From: JAAYKS01 sp964479435
Lineage (GTDB): Bacteria > Bacillota > Clostridia > Saccharofermentanales > UBA5734
Length of the DNA: 24,680 nucleotides
Assembly (NCBI GenBank): GCA_964479435.1
Contig: CAYZME010000025.1
Span: 1 to 24,680 of the forward strand
Direction: 5' to 3'
Shown: positions 1 to 8,699 of the stretch, one piece after another
Layout of the letters: each line of letters starts with the position of its first letter
Numbering within the stretch: the stretch's first letter is position 1
The notes under the pieces: generated by a model
Told to the model about the DNA's origin: nothing
Seen by the model: the letters and a program-made list of their open reading frames with translations, nothing else
Databases searched by the model: none
Translations under genes and position numbers: made by a program

Positions 1-109
1 GGACGCTCCTGTGCTGTGTTGCCGGTCGCATCCATGCGACAGACCCGCTTATATCCTCTAAATGATATCATACTAACGAGATGGAACGGTCGAGATAGGA
101 ACATTAAGA
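1..109 (+). promoter_or_regulatory. AT-rich leader of the Crp/Fnr gene with a 10-bp palindrome
   Basis: This non-coding leader is clearly more AT-rich than the rest of the window from about 49 to 75. It contains ATGATATCAT (62-71), a perfect 10-bp palindrome, and the octamer TTATATCC (49-56), which recurs over the -10 region of the GH43 promoter near 16650. The tract could hold the promoter and an autoregulatory site for the regulator at 110. However, I find no well-spaced -35/-10 pair, and the palindrome does not match the FNR (TTGAT-N4-ATCAA) or CRP (TGTGA-N6-TCACA) consensus. The assignment is tentative. Confidence 0.3.
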
Positions 110-841
110 GTGGAAAAAGTGATAATTGAACCGTCGTTCAACGAGTTGGTGAACAGGTGGCAGCCCGTGTTAACTCAGTGCCCCTTGTTCGCCAAAATCC
201 CGCCTCAGGAGCTGTCCGGGCTGCTGTCTTGCCTGGACGCGCGCATCCGGTCCTATGAGCGCGGCGACACGCCGCTGACCGAGGGGCATCCCGCGCAGGT
301 GTTCGGCCTCGTGCTGGGGGGCGAAGTCGAGATCGCGCGGACCGACGCGGCGGGAAACCGCCACATCATCGGCCGGATCGGACCGGGCGGATTGGTTGGC
401 GAAACCTTCGCGTGCGCCGGCGTGCAGCCCAGTCCCGTGACCGTGACCGCCGTCGCGCCGGCGGTGATGGTGGATATCAACCCCGACCGCCTGTCCAATC
501 CGTGTGAACAGGCGTGTGTGCGGCACCAACAGATCATTCGCAATCTGATGCGGATTCTCTCTGAAAAAAACCTGCTGTTGACACAGAAAATGGACGTATT
601 GACGCGACGGACGATCCGCGGCCGGATCGCGGTCTATCTGTTGGCGGAGATGCGTCGCGCGGAATACTATGAATTCAGCATCCCGTTTGACCGCAATGAA
701 TTGGCGGAGTATCTGGCATGTGACCGCAGCGCTTTGTCCCGCGAGCTGTCCCGCTTGCGCGCCGAAGGGATACTGGACTATGTGCGCAATCGCTTTGCCG
801 TGCTGGACCCGCACGCGCTGGCCGCCGCAACCGCGATTTGA
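110..841 (+). CDS. Crp/Fnr-family transcriptional regulator
   Basis: This is a 243-residue protein starting at GTG (110) with a modest upstream AGGA. It has the two-domain layout of the Crp/Fnr family: a cyclic-nucleotide-binding-like beta barrel (about residues 25-125), a long dimerisation helix (about 132-165), and a C-terminal winged helix-turn-helix (about 193-230, with the recognition helix around CDRSALSREL). The barrel keeps a Gly-Glu pair (97-98), but where cAMP binders carry Arg-Ser the sequence reads Pro-Ser, so cAMP is unlikely to be the ligand. Cysteines are scattered and there is no N-terminal Fnr-type cluster, so oxygen sensing by a 4Fe-4S cluster is not supported. The effector is unknown. 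It lies 89 bases upstream of addB on the same strand; whether it controls addAB is not evident from sequence. Confidence 0.9.
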   Translation: MEKVIIEPSFNELVNRWQPVLTQCPLFAKIPPQELSGLLSCLDARIRSYERGDTPLTEGHPAQVFGLVLGGEVEIARTDAAGNRHIIGRIGPGGLVGETFACAGVQPSPVTVTAVAPAVMVDINPDRLSNPCEQACVRHQQIIRNLMRILSEKNLLLTQKMDVLTRRTIRGRIAVYLLAEMRRAEYYEFSIPFDRNELAEYLACDRSALSRELSRLRAEGILDYVRNRFAVLDPHALAAATAI

Positions 842-930
842 GCGCGTTGAACGGCCGTTTCGCGGCGTCATTCATGCACAGATCGCCGTCCGCGCACCAC
901 ACGGGTGGATTGGAATCAGGAGGGCGCGAG

Positions 931-3900
931 GTGGAAATGCGAATTCTCTATAGCCGATCGCAGGCCGCGTTGCTGGACGCGTGTGTCGCGCAAATCGACG
1001 CGGCGCACACGCGCTGGCCGGAGCAACGCGCGATCTTGCTGGTCCCCGAGCCGATCAAAGCCGAGGCGGAACAGCGCTATTTCGCGCGCACCGGCCGCGG
1101 TGGCATCCTGATGGCCGAGGTGTTGAGCTTTTCGCGCCTGGCCTGGCGCGTACAAGGCGAGGTGGGCGGACTGTCGCACGCCTGTGTCGACCCGATCGGC
1201 AAATCCATCCTCTTGCATACCTTGCTCAAGGAGCATCGCGGCCGGCTGGCCGCGCTGGCCGCCGGCGCGGGCAGGCCCGGCTTCGCTCCGGAAGTCGGCC
1301 AGGTGTTGGGCGACTTGCGGCGCCACGGTGTGCGGCCGCAGCCGCTGCGCGAAGCGGCCGCGGAGGCGCAGGCCGACGATCGCGCTTTTGCCGGCAAAGC
1401 CGCGGACCTCGCGTTTTTGATGGATCAATACGAAGAGCGGCTGGGGCAACTCGACCTGCAAGATCGCGAAGACGATTTGTGGCGTTTGGCCGACACGCTG
1501 GAACGCCAGGCCGACACGCCCTCGGCCTGGCCGCTTTCCCGCTTGGCGTTTATGGCGGACGCGCACGTCTGGGTCACAGGGTTCGCGCAAACCCGCGAGT
1601 TCACACCCCAGGAATACGCGGTGTTGGCCGGTCTGGCGCGCGTGTGCGCGCAAGTGACCATCACGGTGTGCGCGGACGCGGTCCCCGGCGACGACCGCGC
1701 GATCGACAACGGGCCCGACGCGTTTCGCATCGGCCGCGCGACGGCGCGGCGGCTGACCGCCCGCTTCCCACAGGCGCAGGCTGCGCCGGTTCTCTCACCG
1801 GTCACCGGGGTATTCGCGCAAATCGGGCGCGCGTTGACCGGCGAACTGCCGCCGGAGGGCGAGGCGGCTGGGCGAGACGCCGCGGCGCCCGACTCATCCG
1901 CGACCGCGGCGGCCGGTGGCTTACCGGCTGCGCGGGAGCCGGTCGCGACGCTGCTGTTTCGCACCCGCGACGATGAAATCCGCTGGGTGGCCGGCCACAT
2001 CCGCCACCTGACCCAGATCGGCGGCTATCGATACGCCGATATCGCGATCGGCGTCAGCACCCCGTCGGCCTATTTGCCGTCGGTGCGCGCGGTGTTCCGG
2101 GAATATGGTTTGTCGCCGTTCATTGACGAGCCGCGGCCGCTGGCGGGCACGCCGTTGTACCGGTTTATCCGCGCGCTGTTGGATCTTGCCATTTATGACT
2201 GGTCTTTGCCCGCGGTCACGGCCTGTCTACGCGCGGATTTCTGCCAGATCAGCAGAGAGGAGGCCGACCGGCTGGAGAATTTTCTGTTGGCCCGCGGGTT
2301 GACCGGTGCGGACCGCGTGTTCGACAACCGGCGATATCGCGCGGATTTCCGATCGCTGGTGAACTTGCCGGAAGACGATTCCCCGGCAGAGATGGAGCCG
2401 GACGAGGCCGAGGATACGCGCCGGGATCGCCACACGGCCGCGGCGGCCGCCGCGGGGGAAGCGCGGATGCTGCGCGATCGCGTGTTGTCGCCGTTGCGGC
2501 AGTTTTTAGAAAACCTCGCGCAAGAGCCGTCCTGCGCCGGCAAGTGTGATCTACTGCAAGCTTTTTTGACCGCGTATGGAGTGCCGGAAGCGGTGGAGGC
2601 GCGCGTCGCCACCCTCGGCGCGGGGGGGGAAGAAGAAGCCGCGATTACACTGGTCCGCGCGTGGAATGGCATCCGCCAGGTGCTCGAGCAAATGCGGGTG
2701 ATTGCTGGAACGTCCGCTTACGATTTGCCCGCTTTTGCCGACGCGCTGGCCGCCGGGATGGAGGGTGCCCAGAGCGGCGTGATCCCGCCGGTCATCGACC
2801 GGATCACGGTTTCCGGGTACACGCGGGCAGGGTATCGCCACGCGCGCGTTCTGTTTTTACTGGGGGCGACCGACGAGGCGTTTCCCGGCTCTCCTCCTCC
2901 CGAAGGCCTGCTCAAAGACCCAGATCGCGCGCGGATTTCGGCGCGTTTGGGGGTGCGTATGCCTAGCGTATTGCGCGACCAGGTGTTTGCCGGCGCGGCC
3001 CTGACATATGGTTTGCTGACCGCGCCCACGCACGCGCTGTATCTGACGGCACCAGTGGGTGCCGGCCCGACGCCGACCCATCTCGAGTTGCTGCGCGCGG
3101 CGGTGCCCGGAGGATGGCATACCGATGTCGGCGCGGTCGACGTGGACGACGCGCGTGTGGCCGCCCTGCGCCCGGCCCGCCGGTTTTTGATGAGCCTCAC
3201 CTCACACCCGCCCGGCCGGATCACGCGGGCGCAATGGGCGACCTGGCGCGCGCTGGCGGATGTGCTGGAGCTGGTGGACCCGTCCGGCGTCGGCTCGTTG
3301 TGGCCGGCCTGGTTGCGCGAAGACCGCGTACACGTCCGACTGCCGGCCGCGCGTGTGCGTGAAGCGGCGGGGACCGAGGTGCGGATGAGCATTTCCCAAT
3401 TGGAGCGCTTTGCCGCCTGCCCGTACGCGTATATGGCGCAATATCTCATGCGGCTGCAAGAGCGCGAGGTCTGGAGCCCGCGCTCGGCGGATACGGGCGT
3501 TGTCCTGCATGGCGTGATGGAATGGGGGATCCGCCAGCTGTGCGAAGAGTTGGCCGCCGCGACCTCCGCGGCGGAGCAGGCGGCGATTCTGGCGCGGTGG
3601 CGTGATTTGGATTACGAGGCATTTGCCCGCGGCTGTATGGAACACATCGCCGCCCGCGAAGGGTACGCCGTCTTTTTTGACACGGGGATCCGGGCGTCGA
3701 GTGGGCGGCGGATCTTGCGGATGGGCGCGGCGACATTGCAGGCCGTGGTCGAGCAATTGTCGGACGAAAACACGCGGCCGCAAGTGGTCGAGTGGCGGTT
3801 TGGCGGCGAGGCGCGTTCGCCTCTGGTTTTGCGGGTGCGCGGCGCCGAGATTGCTTTTCGCGGCATTGTCGATCGCGTCGATGCCGTCGACGACGCGGCC

Positions 3901-4452
3901 GACGGGCACACGTCGGGCGCTTTTCGTGTGGTCGATTACAAAAGCGGCGACGCCAAATTCGACCCCGACCGAGTCTTTTACGGCCTCTCCCTGCAACTGC
4001 CGGCGTACGCGGCCGCCTGGCGCAACGCCCATCCCGGCGCCAGTGCCCGGGAACTGGCGTATCTGCGGTTTCAGGCACCGTTCGCGGGTCCCGGCCCGCA
4101 CGTCGACCCGGTCGACGAACAAGCCATACAAAATGAGATCGCCCGCTGCTTCCGCTTGCGAAAAACCGGGCTTGAGCCCGACGGGATCGCCCGCGTGATC
4201 GAACACACGGAAGGGCGGATGCGGGCGTTGTGCGGCGCGCTGTTGGCCGGACGGGCGGACGCACTGCCGGCGCGTATCGGCTCCGCGCCGGCGGCCTGCG
4301 CGTATTGTGTGTATCGCGCGTTGTGCGGGCACGACGGCAAACAGTTTTACCACCTCAAACCGCTGAACCGCCTGACCGCGACGGCCCAGGCGCGGACCCG
4401 CGCGGAGAAATTGCTGGTCGCGATCGCCGCGCGCCAATCCGGAGAGGAGTGA
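931..4452 (+). CDS. addB: ATP-dependent helicase/deoxyribonuclease subunit B (AddB)
   Basis: This is the AddB subunit of the AddAB helicase-nuclease, which resects double-strand breaks for homologous recombination. The start is GTG at 931, because AGGAGG at 918-923 sits 7 bases upstream; the open frame reaches back to 838. The product is about 1173 residues, usual for AddB. The C-terminal RecB-type nuclease is well preserved: GIVDRVD (Asp981) and VVDYKSG (Asp1002, Lys1004). The cysteines of the AddB 4Fe-4S staple are present, one in FAACPYAY (Cys830) and three in CAYCVYRALC (Cys1123, 1126, 1132). At the N terminus, where many AddB proteins carry a GxxGxGKT Walker A loop, the sequence reads YSRSQAALLDAC, so ATP binding by this subunit is probably lost. 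addA follows immediately, which supports one operon. Confidence 0.95.
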   Translation: MEMRILYSRSQAALLDACVAQIDAAHTRWPEQRAILLVPEPIKAEAEQRYFARTGRGGILMAEVLSFSRLAWRVQGEVGGLSHACVDPIGKSILLHTLLKEHRGRLAALAAGAGRPGFAPEVGQVLGDLRRHGVRPQPLREAAAEAQADDRAFAGKAADLAFLMDQYEERLGQLDLQDREDDLWRLADTLERQADTPSAWPLSRLAFMADAHVWVTGFAQTREFTPQEYAVLAGLARVCAQVTITVCADAVPGDDRAIDNGPDAFRIGRATARRLTARFPQAQAAPVLSPVTGVFAQIGRALTGELPPEGEAAGRDAAAPDSSATAAAGGLPAAREPVATLLFRTRDDEIRWVAGHIRHLTQIGGYRYADIAIGVSTPSAYLPSVRAVFREYGLSPFIDEPRPLAGTPLYRFIRALLDLAIYDWSLPAVTACLRADFCQISREEADRLENFLLARGLTGADRVFDNRRYRADFRSLVNLPEDDSPAEMEPDEAEDTRRDRHTAAAAAAGEARMLRDRVLSPLRQFLENLAQEPSCAGKCDLLQAFLTAYGVPEAVEARVATLGAGGEEEAAITLVRAWNGIRQVLEQMRVIAGTSAYDLPAFADALAAGMEGAQSGVIPPVIDRITVSGYTRAGYRHARVLFLLGATDEAFPGSPPPEGLLKDPDRARISARLGVRMPSVLRDQVFAGAALTYGLLTAPTHALYLTAPVGAGPTPTHLELLRAAVPGGWHTDVGAVDVDDARVAALRPARRFLMSLTSHPPGRITRAQWATWRALADVLELVDPSGVGSLWPAWLREDRVHVRLPAARVREAAGTEVRMSISQLERFAACPYAYMAQYLMRLQEREVWSPRSADTGVVLHGVMEWGIRQLCEELAAATSAAEQAAILARWRDLDYEAFARGCMEHIAAREGYAVFFDTGIRASSGRRILRMGAATLQAVVEQLSDENTRPQVVEWRFGGEARSPLVLRVRGAEIAFRGIVDRVDAVDDAADGHTSGAFRVVDYKSGDAKFDPDRVFYGLSLQLPAYAAAWRNAHPGASARELAYLRFQAPFAGPGPHVDPVDEQAIQNEIARCFRLRKTGLEPDGIARVIEHTEGRMRALCGALLAGRADALPARIGSAPAACAYCVYRALCGHDGKQFYHLKPLNRLTATAQARTRAEKLLVAIAARQSGEE

Positions 4453-4457
4453 CACAG

Positions 4458-7400
4458 GTGCGCTTTACCGACGAACAACAGGCCGTCATCGACGCGCCGG
4501 TGGGCAACCGCCTGGTGTCGGCTGCCGCCGGCTCGGGCAAGACCACGGTACTGACCGAGCGCATCATCCGTCGCGTGCTGAACGACGGCACGGATGTGCG
4601 CGAGCTACTGGTGATGACCTTCACCGAAGCGGCCGCGGCCCATATGAAACGAAAAATCGGCAGCCGTTTGCGCGAGGAACAACACCATGTGCGCGACGCG
4701 GCCGCGCGCGCGTGGATCGCGCGCCAGGTGGCCTCGTTGCCCCGCGCCTCGATTTCGACCATCCACTCGTTTTGCCTGGATGTTTTGCGATCTTTCCAGT
4801 ACTTGCTGCAGGACGAGGCCGGCGAGTCATTGATCGAGCCCGGCTCGCGGGTTTTGGACCCGGCCACCGCCGACCTGCTGTTTGCCGACGCGCTGGATCG
4901 GGTGTTGGGCGCGTTCTACCGCTTTTGCGACCGCGTCGAGGAGGGGAAATGGGTCGCGGAGGGCGACGGGGACTGGGTCACAGCAGGCGACCCAGTCACC
5001 TTCGGTGACCCAGCTCCCCCGCTGATGGTCGCGCCGGGGTTGCCGCCGCGGGGCGCGCGGCCGGCGCCCTATGTGCTGGGTACGGAAGCCGTCACGGCCG
5101 GGGAGTGGGTCGCGACTTTTCAGGCGATGTGCGATGGCTACAGTCCGGGGCGAGACGACCGCCCGTTGCGCGAGCTGATCGTGCAGTTGCATCGTTTCTT
5201 GCGCAGTATGCCCGATTATGCCGACTGGGTTGCGGGCGCCCTGGACCAGCTGGCCGCGGCCGTGGCCGATTTTGCCGCGTCGAAATGGGCCGGCACATTG
5301 GTCACGCAAGCGGAATTGCTGCTGCAGCGGGCGGCGGAAGCGCTACCGGAGCTTTTCGCCGCGCTGGACGGCGGGTTGGAGTTTGTAAAGAATCCTGCGC
5401 AAAACGGTCAATATATCGCCGCTTTCCGGCACTTGCTGGAAGCGGTCGAGCGGGCGGGGGACGCGGCGGCGCACGCCCGGCGGCACGGCCGCCCGCTCCG
5501 CTGGGATGACTGGGTGGAAATCGCGCGCACGATCCCTGAGGATAAGTTGTCTTACCGCGCGCGGGATGTGGAGACGGCGCATTTTGTCGAGCGCTTTAAT
5601 TCCCGTATCCCGGAGTTTGTCCACATGTTGACCGGCGCGTTTCATACCAAGAAATTCAAGGACCATTTCGAATACGACACCCAACCGCTGTTTACCCGCT
5701 CCGCCGACTCGATCGCGGCCGATCTGGCGCGCGCGCTGCCGCCCTTGCGCCGGCTCGCGGAGACGGTGTTGCTGGCAGACCAGGTGTACGCCGCGCTCAA
5801 ACGCCAGGAGCGGGGGATCGATTTTTCGGATTTTGAGCATCTGGCGCTGCATATTTTGCGCGTGGAAGAAGCGCGCACGTATTACCGCGGGCGGTACGGG
5901 GAGATTTATCTCGACGAGTATCAGGATACCAGCAGCATCCAGGAAGAAATTGTCGCCTGTGTCGCGCAAGACAATCTTTTTATGGTCGGCGATGTCAAAC
6001 AGAGTATTTACCGCTTCCGGCACGCCAATCCGACGCTGTTCCTGGAACGCTCCCGGCGCTATGGACGTGGCAGCGGCGGCGCGCTCAGCGGTATCGGTAT
6101 GAATTTTCGCAGTACAGCGGAGATCCTGGCCGCGGTCAATCGCCTGTTCACCCATGTGATGACGCGTGAGGCGGGCGAGATTGAATATACCGACGGCCAC
6201 GCGCTGACGCCCGCGACAAGCGAAGTGGACGCGTGCCCGGTGTATTTGTGGTTGGTCGACACCAACCCGCAGGCGGGTACCGACTTACAAACGGGCGCCA
6301 ATATGGAAGAGCCGGAGGAGGCACCGGCCGCGGATGACGACGACGAAGCGCCCGGAGCTGCCGAGCCGGAACGGGATCTGCTCGAAGGCATGGTCATCGC
6401 CCGGCGCATCCGCGCGATGCGGGAGCAAGGCGTCGCCGCGGAAGAGATCGCCGTGCTGGGCAGAACCCACTGGGTCTGCCGGCAGGTCGCGGCGGCACTG
6501 GACGAGGCGGGCATCGCGCACACGTTGCCGGACAATCCGGGTTTTCTCGCCACGCCCGAGTTGATGTTGCTGGACGCGCTGGTCGCGCTGACCGACAACG
6601 CGGCCCAGGACATTCCCCTGGCGGCGGTGATGCGCTCGCGGCTGCACGCCGACGTCGCCCGCCCACATGTGGGGCGGCCGCATGGCTTTGCCGAGGACGA
6701 ACTGCTGGCAATCCGTGTCGCGTCGGCGCAAGCCGGCGGGGACGATGGCCCGCCGCGTTTGTACTTCCACCAGGCGGTCGCCTGGTACGCGGAGGCGGGG
6801 CCGGACGCCGCGTTGCGCGAGGCGGTGCGCGGCTTTTTAACCTGGCTGGCCGGCATTCGCGACCGGGAGCCGTATCTGCGTTTGCATGAATGGTTTGCCG
6901 ACATTTTTGAACGGTCGGCCTATTTGGATTATGTCAGCCAACTGCCGGACGGCGGGCGTCGGGCCAACGAGATCTCTCTGTTTCTGCAATGGGCGGAAGC
7001 CTTTGAGGTGGGAGGCGCGCGCGGCTTGCACCGGTTTGCGGGCCATCTGGCCGCGCTGCGCGCGGCCGACACGGCCGACTCCCCGTTCACCGCCGACCAG
7101 CCGGGCGAGGGGCGCGTGCGCATCCTGACCATTCACGGTAGCAAGGGCCTGGAATTTGACCATGTCTTTGTCGCCGGTTGCGGCCGCCGCTTGCCGATCT
7201 CGCGCGGCAGCAAACTGCTGTACTCGGAACGCGAAGGTCTGGCGCCGTTGGTGGTCGAGCCCGCGCGCTGGCTGTCGCGCCACACATATGTGCGCCTCGC
7301 GATGGAACGCAGCTTGCGCAATGCCGAGATGGCCGAAGAAATGAGATTGTTGTATGTGGCCATGACGCGGGCCGCGCGGTCGCTGACCCTGGTCGCCGGC

Positions 7401-8603
7401 GTCAACATCGACCCCGAAAAAGGAGTGCCGGCCTTGGCACGGCGGATCCGGGAAGCCCGGCGGGTACCGGGGGATGGCCCCTTGCCCGCCCATCTGCCAT
7501 TGGCGGCGCGCAGTTATTTGGACTGGCTGGTATTGTCGATGGCGAACGATCCGCATCTGGATTGGACGCCTTTGTGCGGAACGTCCGATCCCGAGGCGCT
7601 GGCCGTCGCGCCGGTGGTCACGCCGGTCGACGCGCGGATGCCGGGGCGGATCCGGCTCGAGTTTCCGCCCCGGCAGCTACAACCTCCCGACGCGGACATC
7701 GCCGTCGACGCGCGGGAACGCGAGGGGGCGGATGGGCGCAGCGGCCTGCTGGTGAACCTGACAGAGCCGGAGGCACCGGACCGGTTGGATACCGAGGCGT
7801 TTCGCACCGCGCACGACCATTTCTCCCGCTTGTTGCTGGATCCGTACCGCTTTCCCGGCGCGGCGGTGGCGGCGGCCAAGCTCTCTGTCAGCGAGCTGAA
7901 ACGGCGGGAGCACCGCTATGACGGCGTCCTGGACGAAGAAGGTGAGGCGCCGGCCACGCACGCCGCGTGGCTGCGCGGGTCGGGGCTGGAAATTGAGCCC
8001 ATCGGCGCCTCCACGCCGCCGTCCGGTGACCAGCCGCTGAGCGGCGCGGAACGGGGCAGCGCCCTCCACGCCGTGCTGCGCTATCTCGATCTGGCCGCCG
8101 TGGCGAACGAAGCCGATGCGGATGCGATCCGCGCGCAGATCGATCGTATGCGGGAACACGCGATGCTGACCGCGGCGGAAGCCGGGACCGCGCGTCCCCT
8201 GGCGGAACTCTTTTTGCGTTACGCCGGCTCGCCGCTGGGGCGCCGGATCCAAAAGGCCGAAGCGGCCGGGCGCCTGTACCGCGAGATGCCGTTTACCCTG
8301 CGCCTGGACGCCGCCGCTGTTCACGGCGGCGCCGCCGCGGACTTCGCGCCGGATGACGCGGCTTTGGTACAAGGGATCATCGACCTGTGGTTTGTCGACC
8401 CCGAAACCTCGGACGTGGTTCTGGTCGATTTCAAATCGGATCGACTGCGCGGCGCCGACGCCGCGATTTTGCGGGTATTGACAGAACGCTACCGGGCACA
8501 ACTGGACTATTACGCGCAGGCCATTGCCCAGGCGACCGGGCGCACCGTCACGCAGCGCTATATCTGGCTCTTCGATGCCGGAAAGGCCTACAAAATCGAA
8601 TGA
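4458..8603 (+). CDS. addA: ATP-dependent helicase/nuclease subunit A (AddA)
   Basis: This is the UvrD/Rep-type (superfamily 1A) helicase with a C-terminal nuclease that partners AddB, about 1381 residues long. The chosen start is GTG 4458, 8 bases after AGGAG (4445-4449). An in-frame GTG at 4449 overlaps the addB stop as GTGA but is too close to that site. Motifs in order: Walker A AAAGSGKTT (Lys28), Ia MTFTEAAA, II LDEYQD (about 485-490), III VGDVKQ (about 511), IV NFRST, V TIHGSKGLEF (about 891), VI YVAMTRA (about 963). The nuclease shows GIIDLWF (about 1307) and LVDFKSD (about 1322-1328). Two insertions stand out: about 65 residues between FYRF and FQAMCDGY (about 152-220) encoded by palindrome-rich DNA, and an acidic stretch rich in Glu, Asp and Ala near 615-640. 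Confidence 0.96.
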   Translation: MRFTDEQQAVIDAPVGNRLVSAAAGSGKTTVLTERIIRRVLNDGTDVRELLVMTFTEAAAAHMKRKIGSRLREEQHHVRDAAARAWIARQVASLPRASISTIHSFCLDVLRSFQYLLQDEAGESLIEPGSRVLDPATADLLFADALDRVLGAFYRFCDRVEEGKWVAEGDGDWVTAGDPVTFGDPAPPLMVAPGLPPRGARPAPYVLGTEAVTAGEWVATFQAMCDGYSPGRDDRPLRELIVQLHRFLRSMPDYADWVAGALDQLAAAVADFAASKWAGTLVTQAELLLQRAAEALPELFAALDGGLEFVKNPAQNGQYIAAFRHLLEAVERAGDAAAHARRHGRPLRWDDWVEIARTIPEDKLSYRARDVETAHFVERFNSRIPEFVHMLTGAFHTKKFKDHFEYDTQPLFTRSADSIAADLARALPPLRRLAETVLLADQVYAALKRQERGIDFSDFEHLALHILRVEEARTYYRGRYGEIYLDEYQDTSSIQEEIVACVAQDNLFMVGDVKQSIYRFRHANPTLFLERSRRYGRGSGGALSGIGMNFRSTAEILAAVNRLFTHVMTREAGEIEYTDGHALTPATSEVDACPVYLWLVDTNPQAGTDLQTGANMEEPEEAPAADDDDEAPGAAEPERDLLEGMVIARRIRAMREQGVAAEEIAVLGRTHWVCRQVAAALDEAGIAHTLPDNPGFLATPELMLLDALVALTDNAAQDIPLAAVMRSRLHADVARPHVGRPHGFAEDELLAIRVASAQAGGDDGPPRLYFHQAVAWYAEAGPDAALREAVRGFLTWLAGIRDREPYLRLHEWFADIFERSAYLDYVSQLPDGGRRANEISLFLQWAEAFEVGGARGLHRFAGHLAALRAADTADSPFTADQPGEGRVRILTIHGSKGLEFDHVFVAGCGRRLPISRGSKLLYSEREGLAPLVVEPARWLSRHTYVRLAMERSLRNAEMAEEMRLLYVAMTRAARSLTLVAGVNIDPEKGVPALARRIREARRVPGDGPLPAHLPLAARSYLDWLVLSMANDPHLDWTPLCGTSDPEALAVAPVVTPVDARMPGRIRLEFPPRQLQPPDADIAVDAREREGADGRSGLLVNLTEPEAPDRLDTEAFRTAHDHFSRLLLDPYRFPGAAVAAAKLSVSELKRREHRYDGVLDEEGEAPATHAAWLRGSGLEIEPIGASTPPSGDQPLSGAERGSALHAVLRYLDLAAVANEADADAIRAQIDRMREHAMLTAAEAGTARPLAELFLRYAGSPLGRRIQKAEAAGRLYREMPFTLRLDAAAVHGGAAADFAPDDAALVQGIIDLWFVDPETSDVVLVDFKSDRLRGADAAILRVLTERYRAQLDYYAQAIAQATGRTVTQRYIWLFDAGKAYKIE
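4953..5014 (+). repeat. Palindrome cluster inside addA
   Basis: Three consecutive inverted repeats lie within the addA reading frame. GTCGC (4953-4957) pairs with GCGAC (4963-4967). GACTGGGTC (4971-4979) pairs perfectly with GACCCAGTC (4989-4997) across 9 bases. GTCACC (4995-5000) pairs with GGTGAC (5004-5009) around a 3-base loop. GACCCAG is also directly repeated at 4989 and 5008. The cluster encodes a Gly/Asp-rich stretch (VAEGDGDWVTAGDPVTFGDP) in a segment that appears to be extra relative to usual AddA proteins. It is in frame and does not break the gene. It may be a remnant of a small palindromic element or a local expansion. Confidence 0.6.
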
Positions 8604-8656
8604 AACGAGACCTTTTCGCCCCAGTGGGAGCGGCGGAAAGCGGGGAGTGCGCGCTC

Positions 8657-8692
8657 TGCTATACTGAGGGCAATTCATTTCCGGCAAAGGAG
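8657..8692 (+). promoter_or_regulatory. Extended -10 promoter and RBS of the E2-like gene
   Basis: TGC-TATACT (TG at 8657-8658, hexamer 8660-8665) matches an extended -10 element and lies in the 96-base gap after addA. No good -35 is visible, as is common for extended -10 promoters. AAAGGAG (8686-8692) follows, 7 bases before the ATG at 8700. This suggests the E2-like gene is transcribed independently of addAB. Confidence 0.45.
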
Positions 8693-8699
8693 CGCGAAC

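Noticed and set aside
838..930. Longer addB start at 838
   Set aside because: The extra 31 residues do not look like AddB, and the AGGAGG at 918-923 is correctly spaced only for GTG 931.
3202..4455. 417-codon minus-strand open frame under addB
   Set aside because: It is a shadow of the conserved AddB nuclease domain with low-information Arg/Ala/Gly-rich sequence.
4230..4457. Longer addA start inside addB
   Set aside because: The extension is a frame-shifted reading of the AddB Fe-S region. The AddA family sequence begins at 4458 with a good RBS.
8604..8656. Intrinsic terminator after addA
   Set aside because: C- and G-rich blocks occur but do not pair into a stable stem followed by a T-run.
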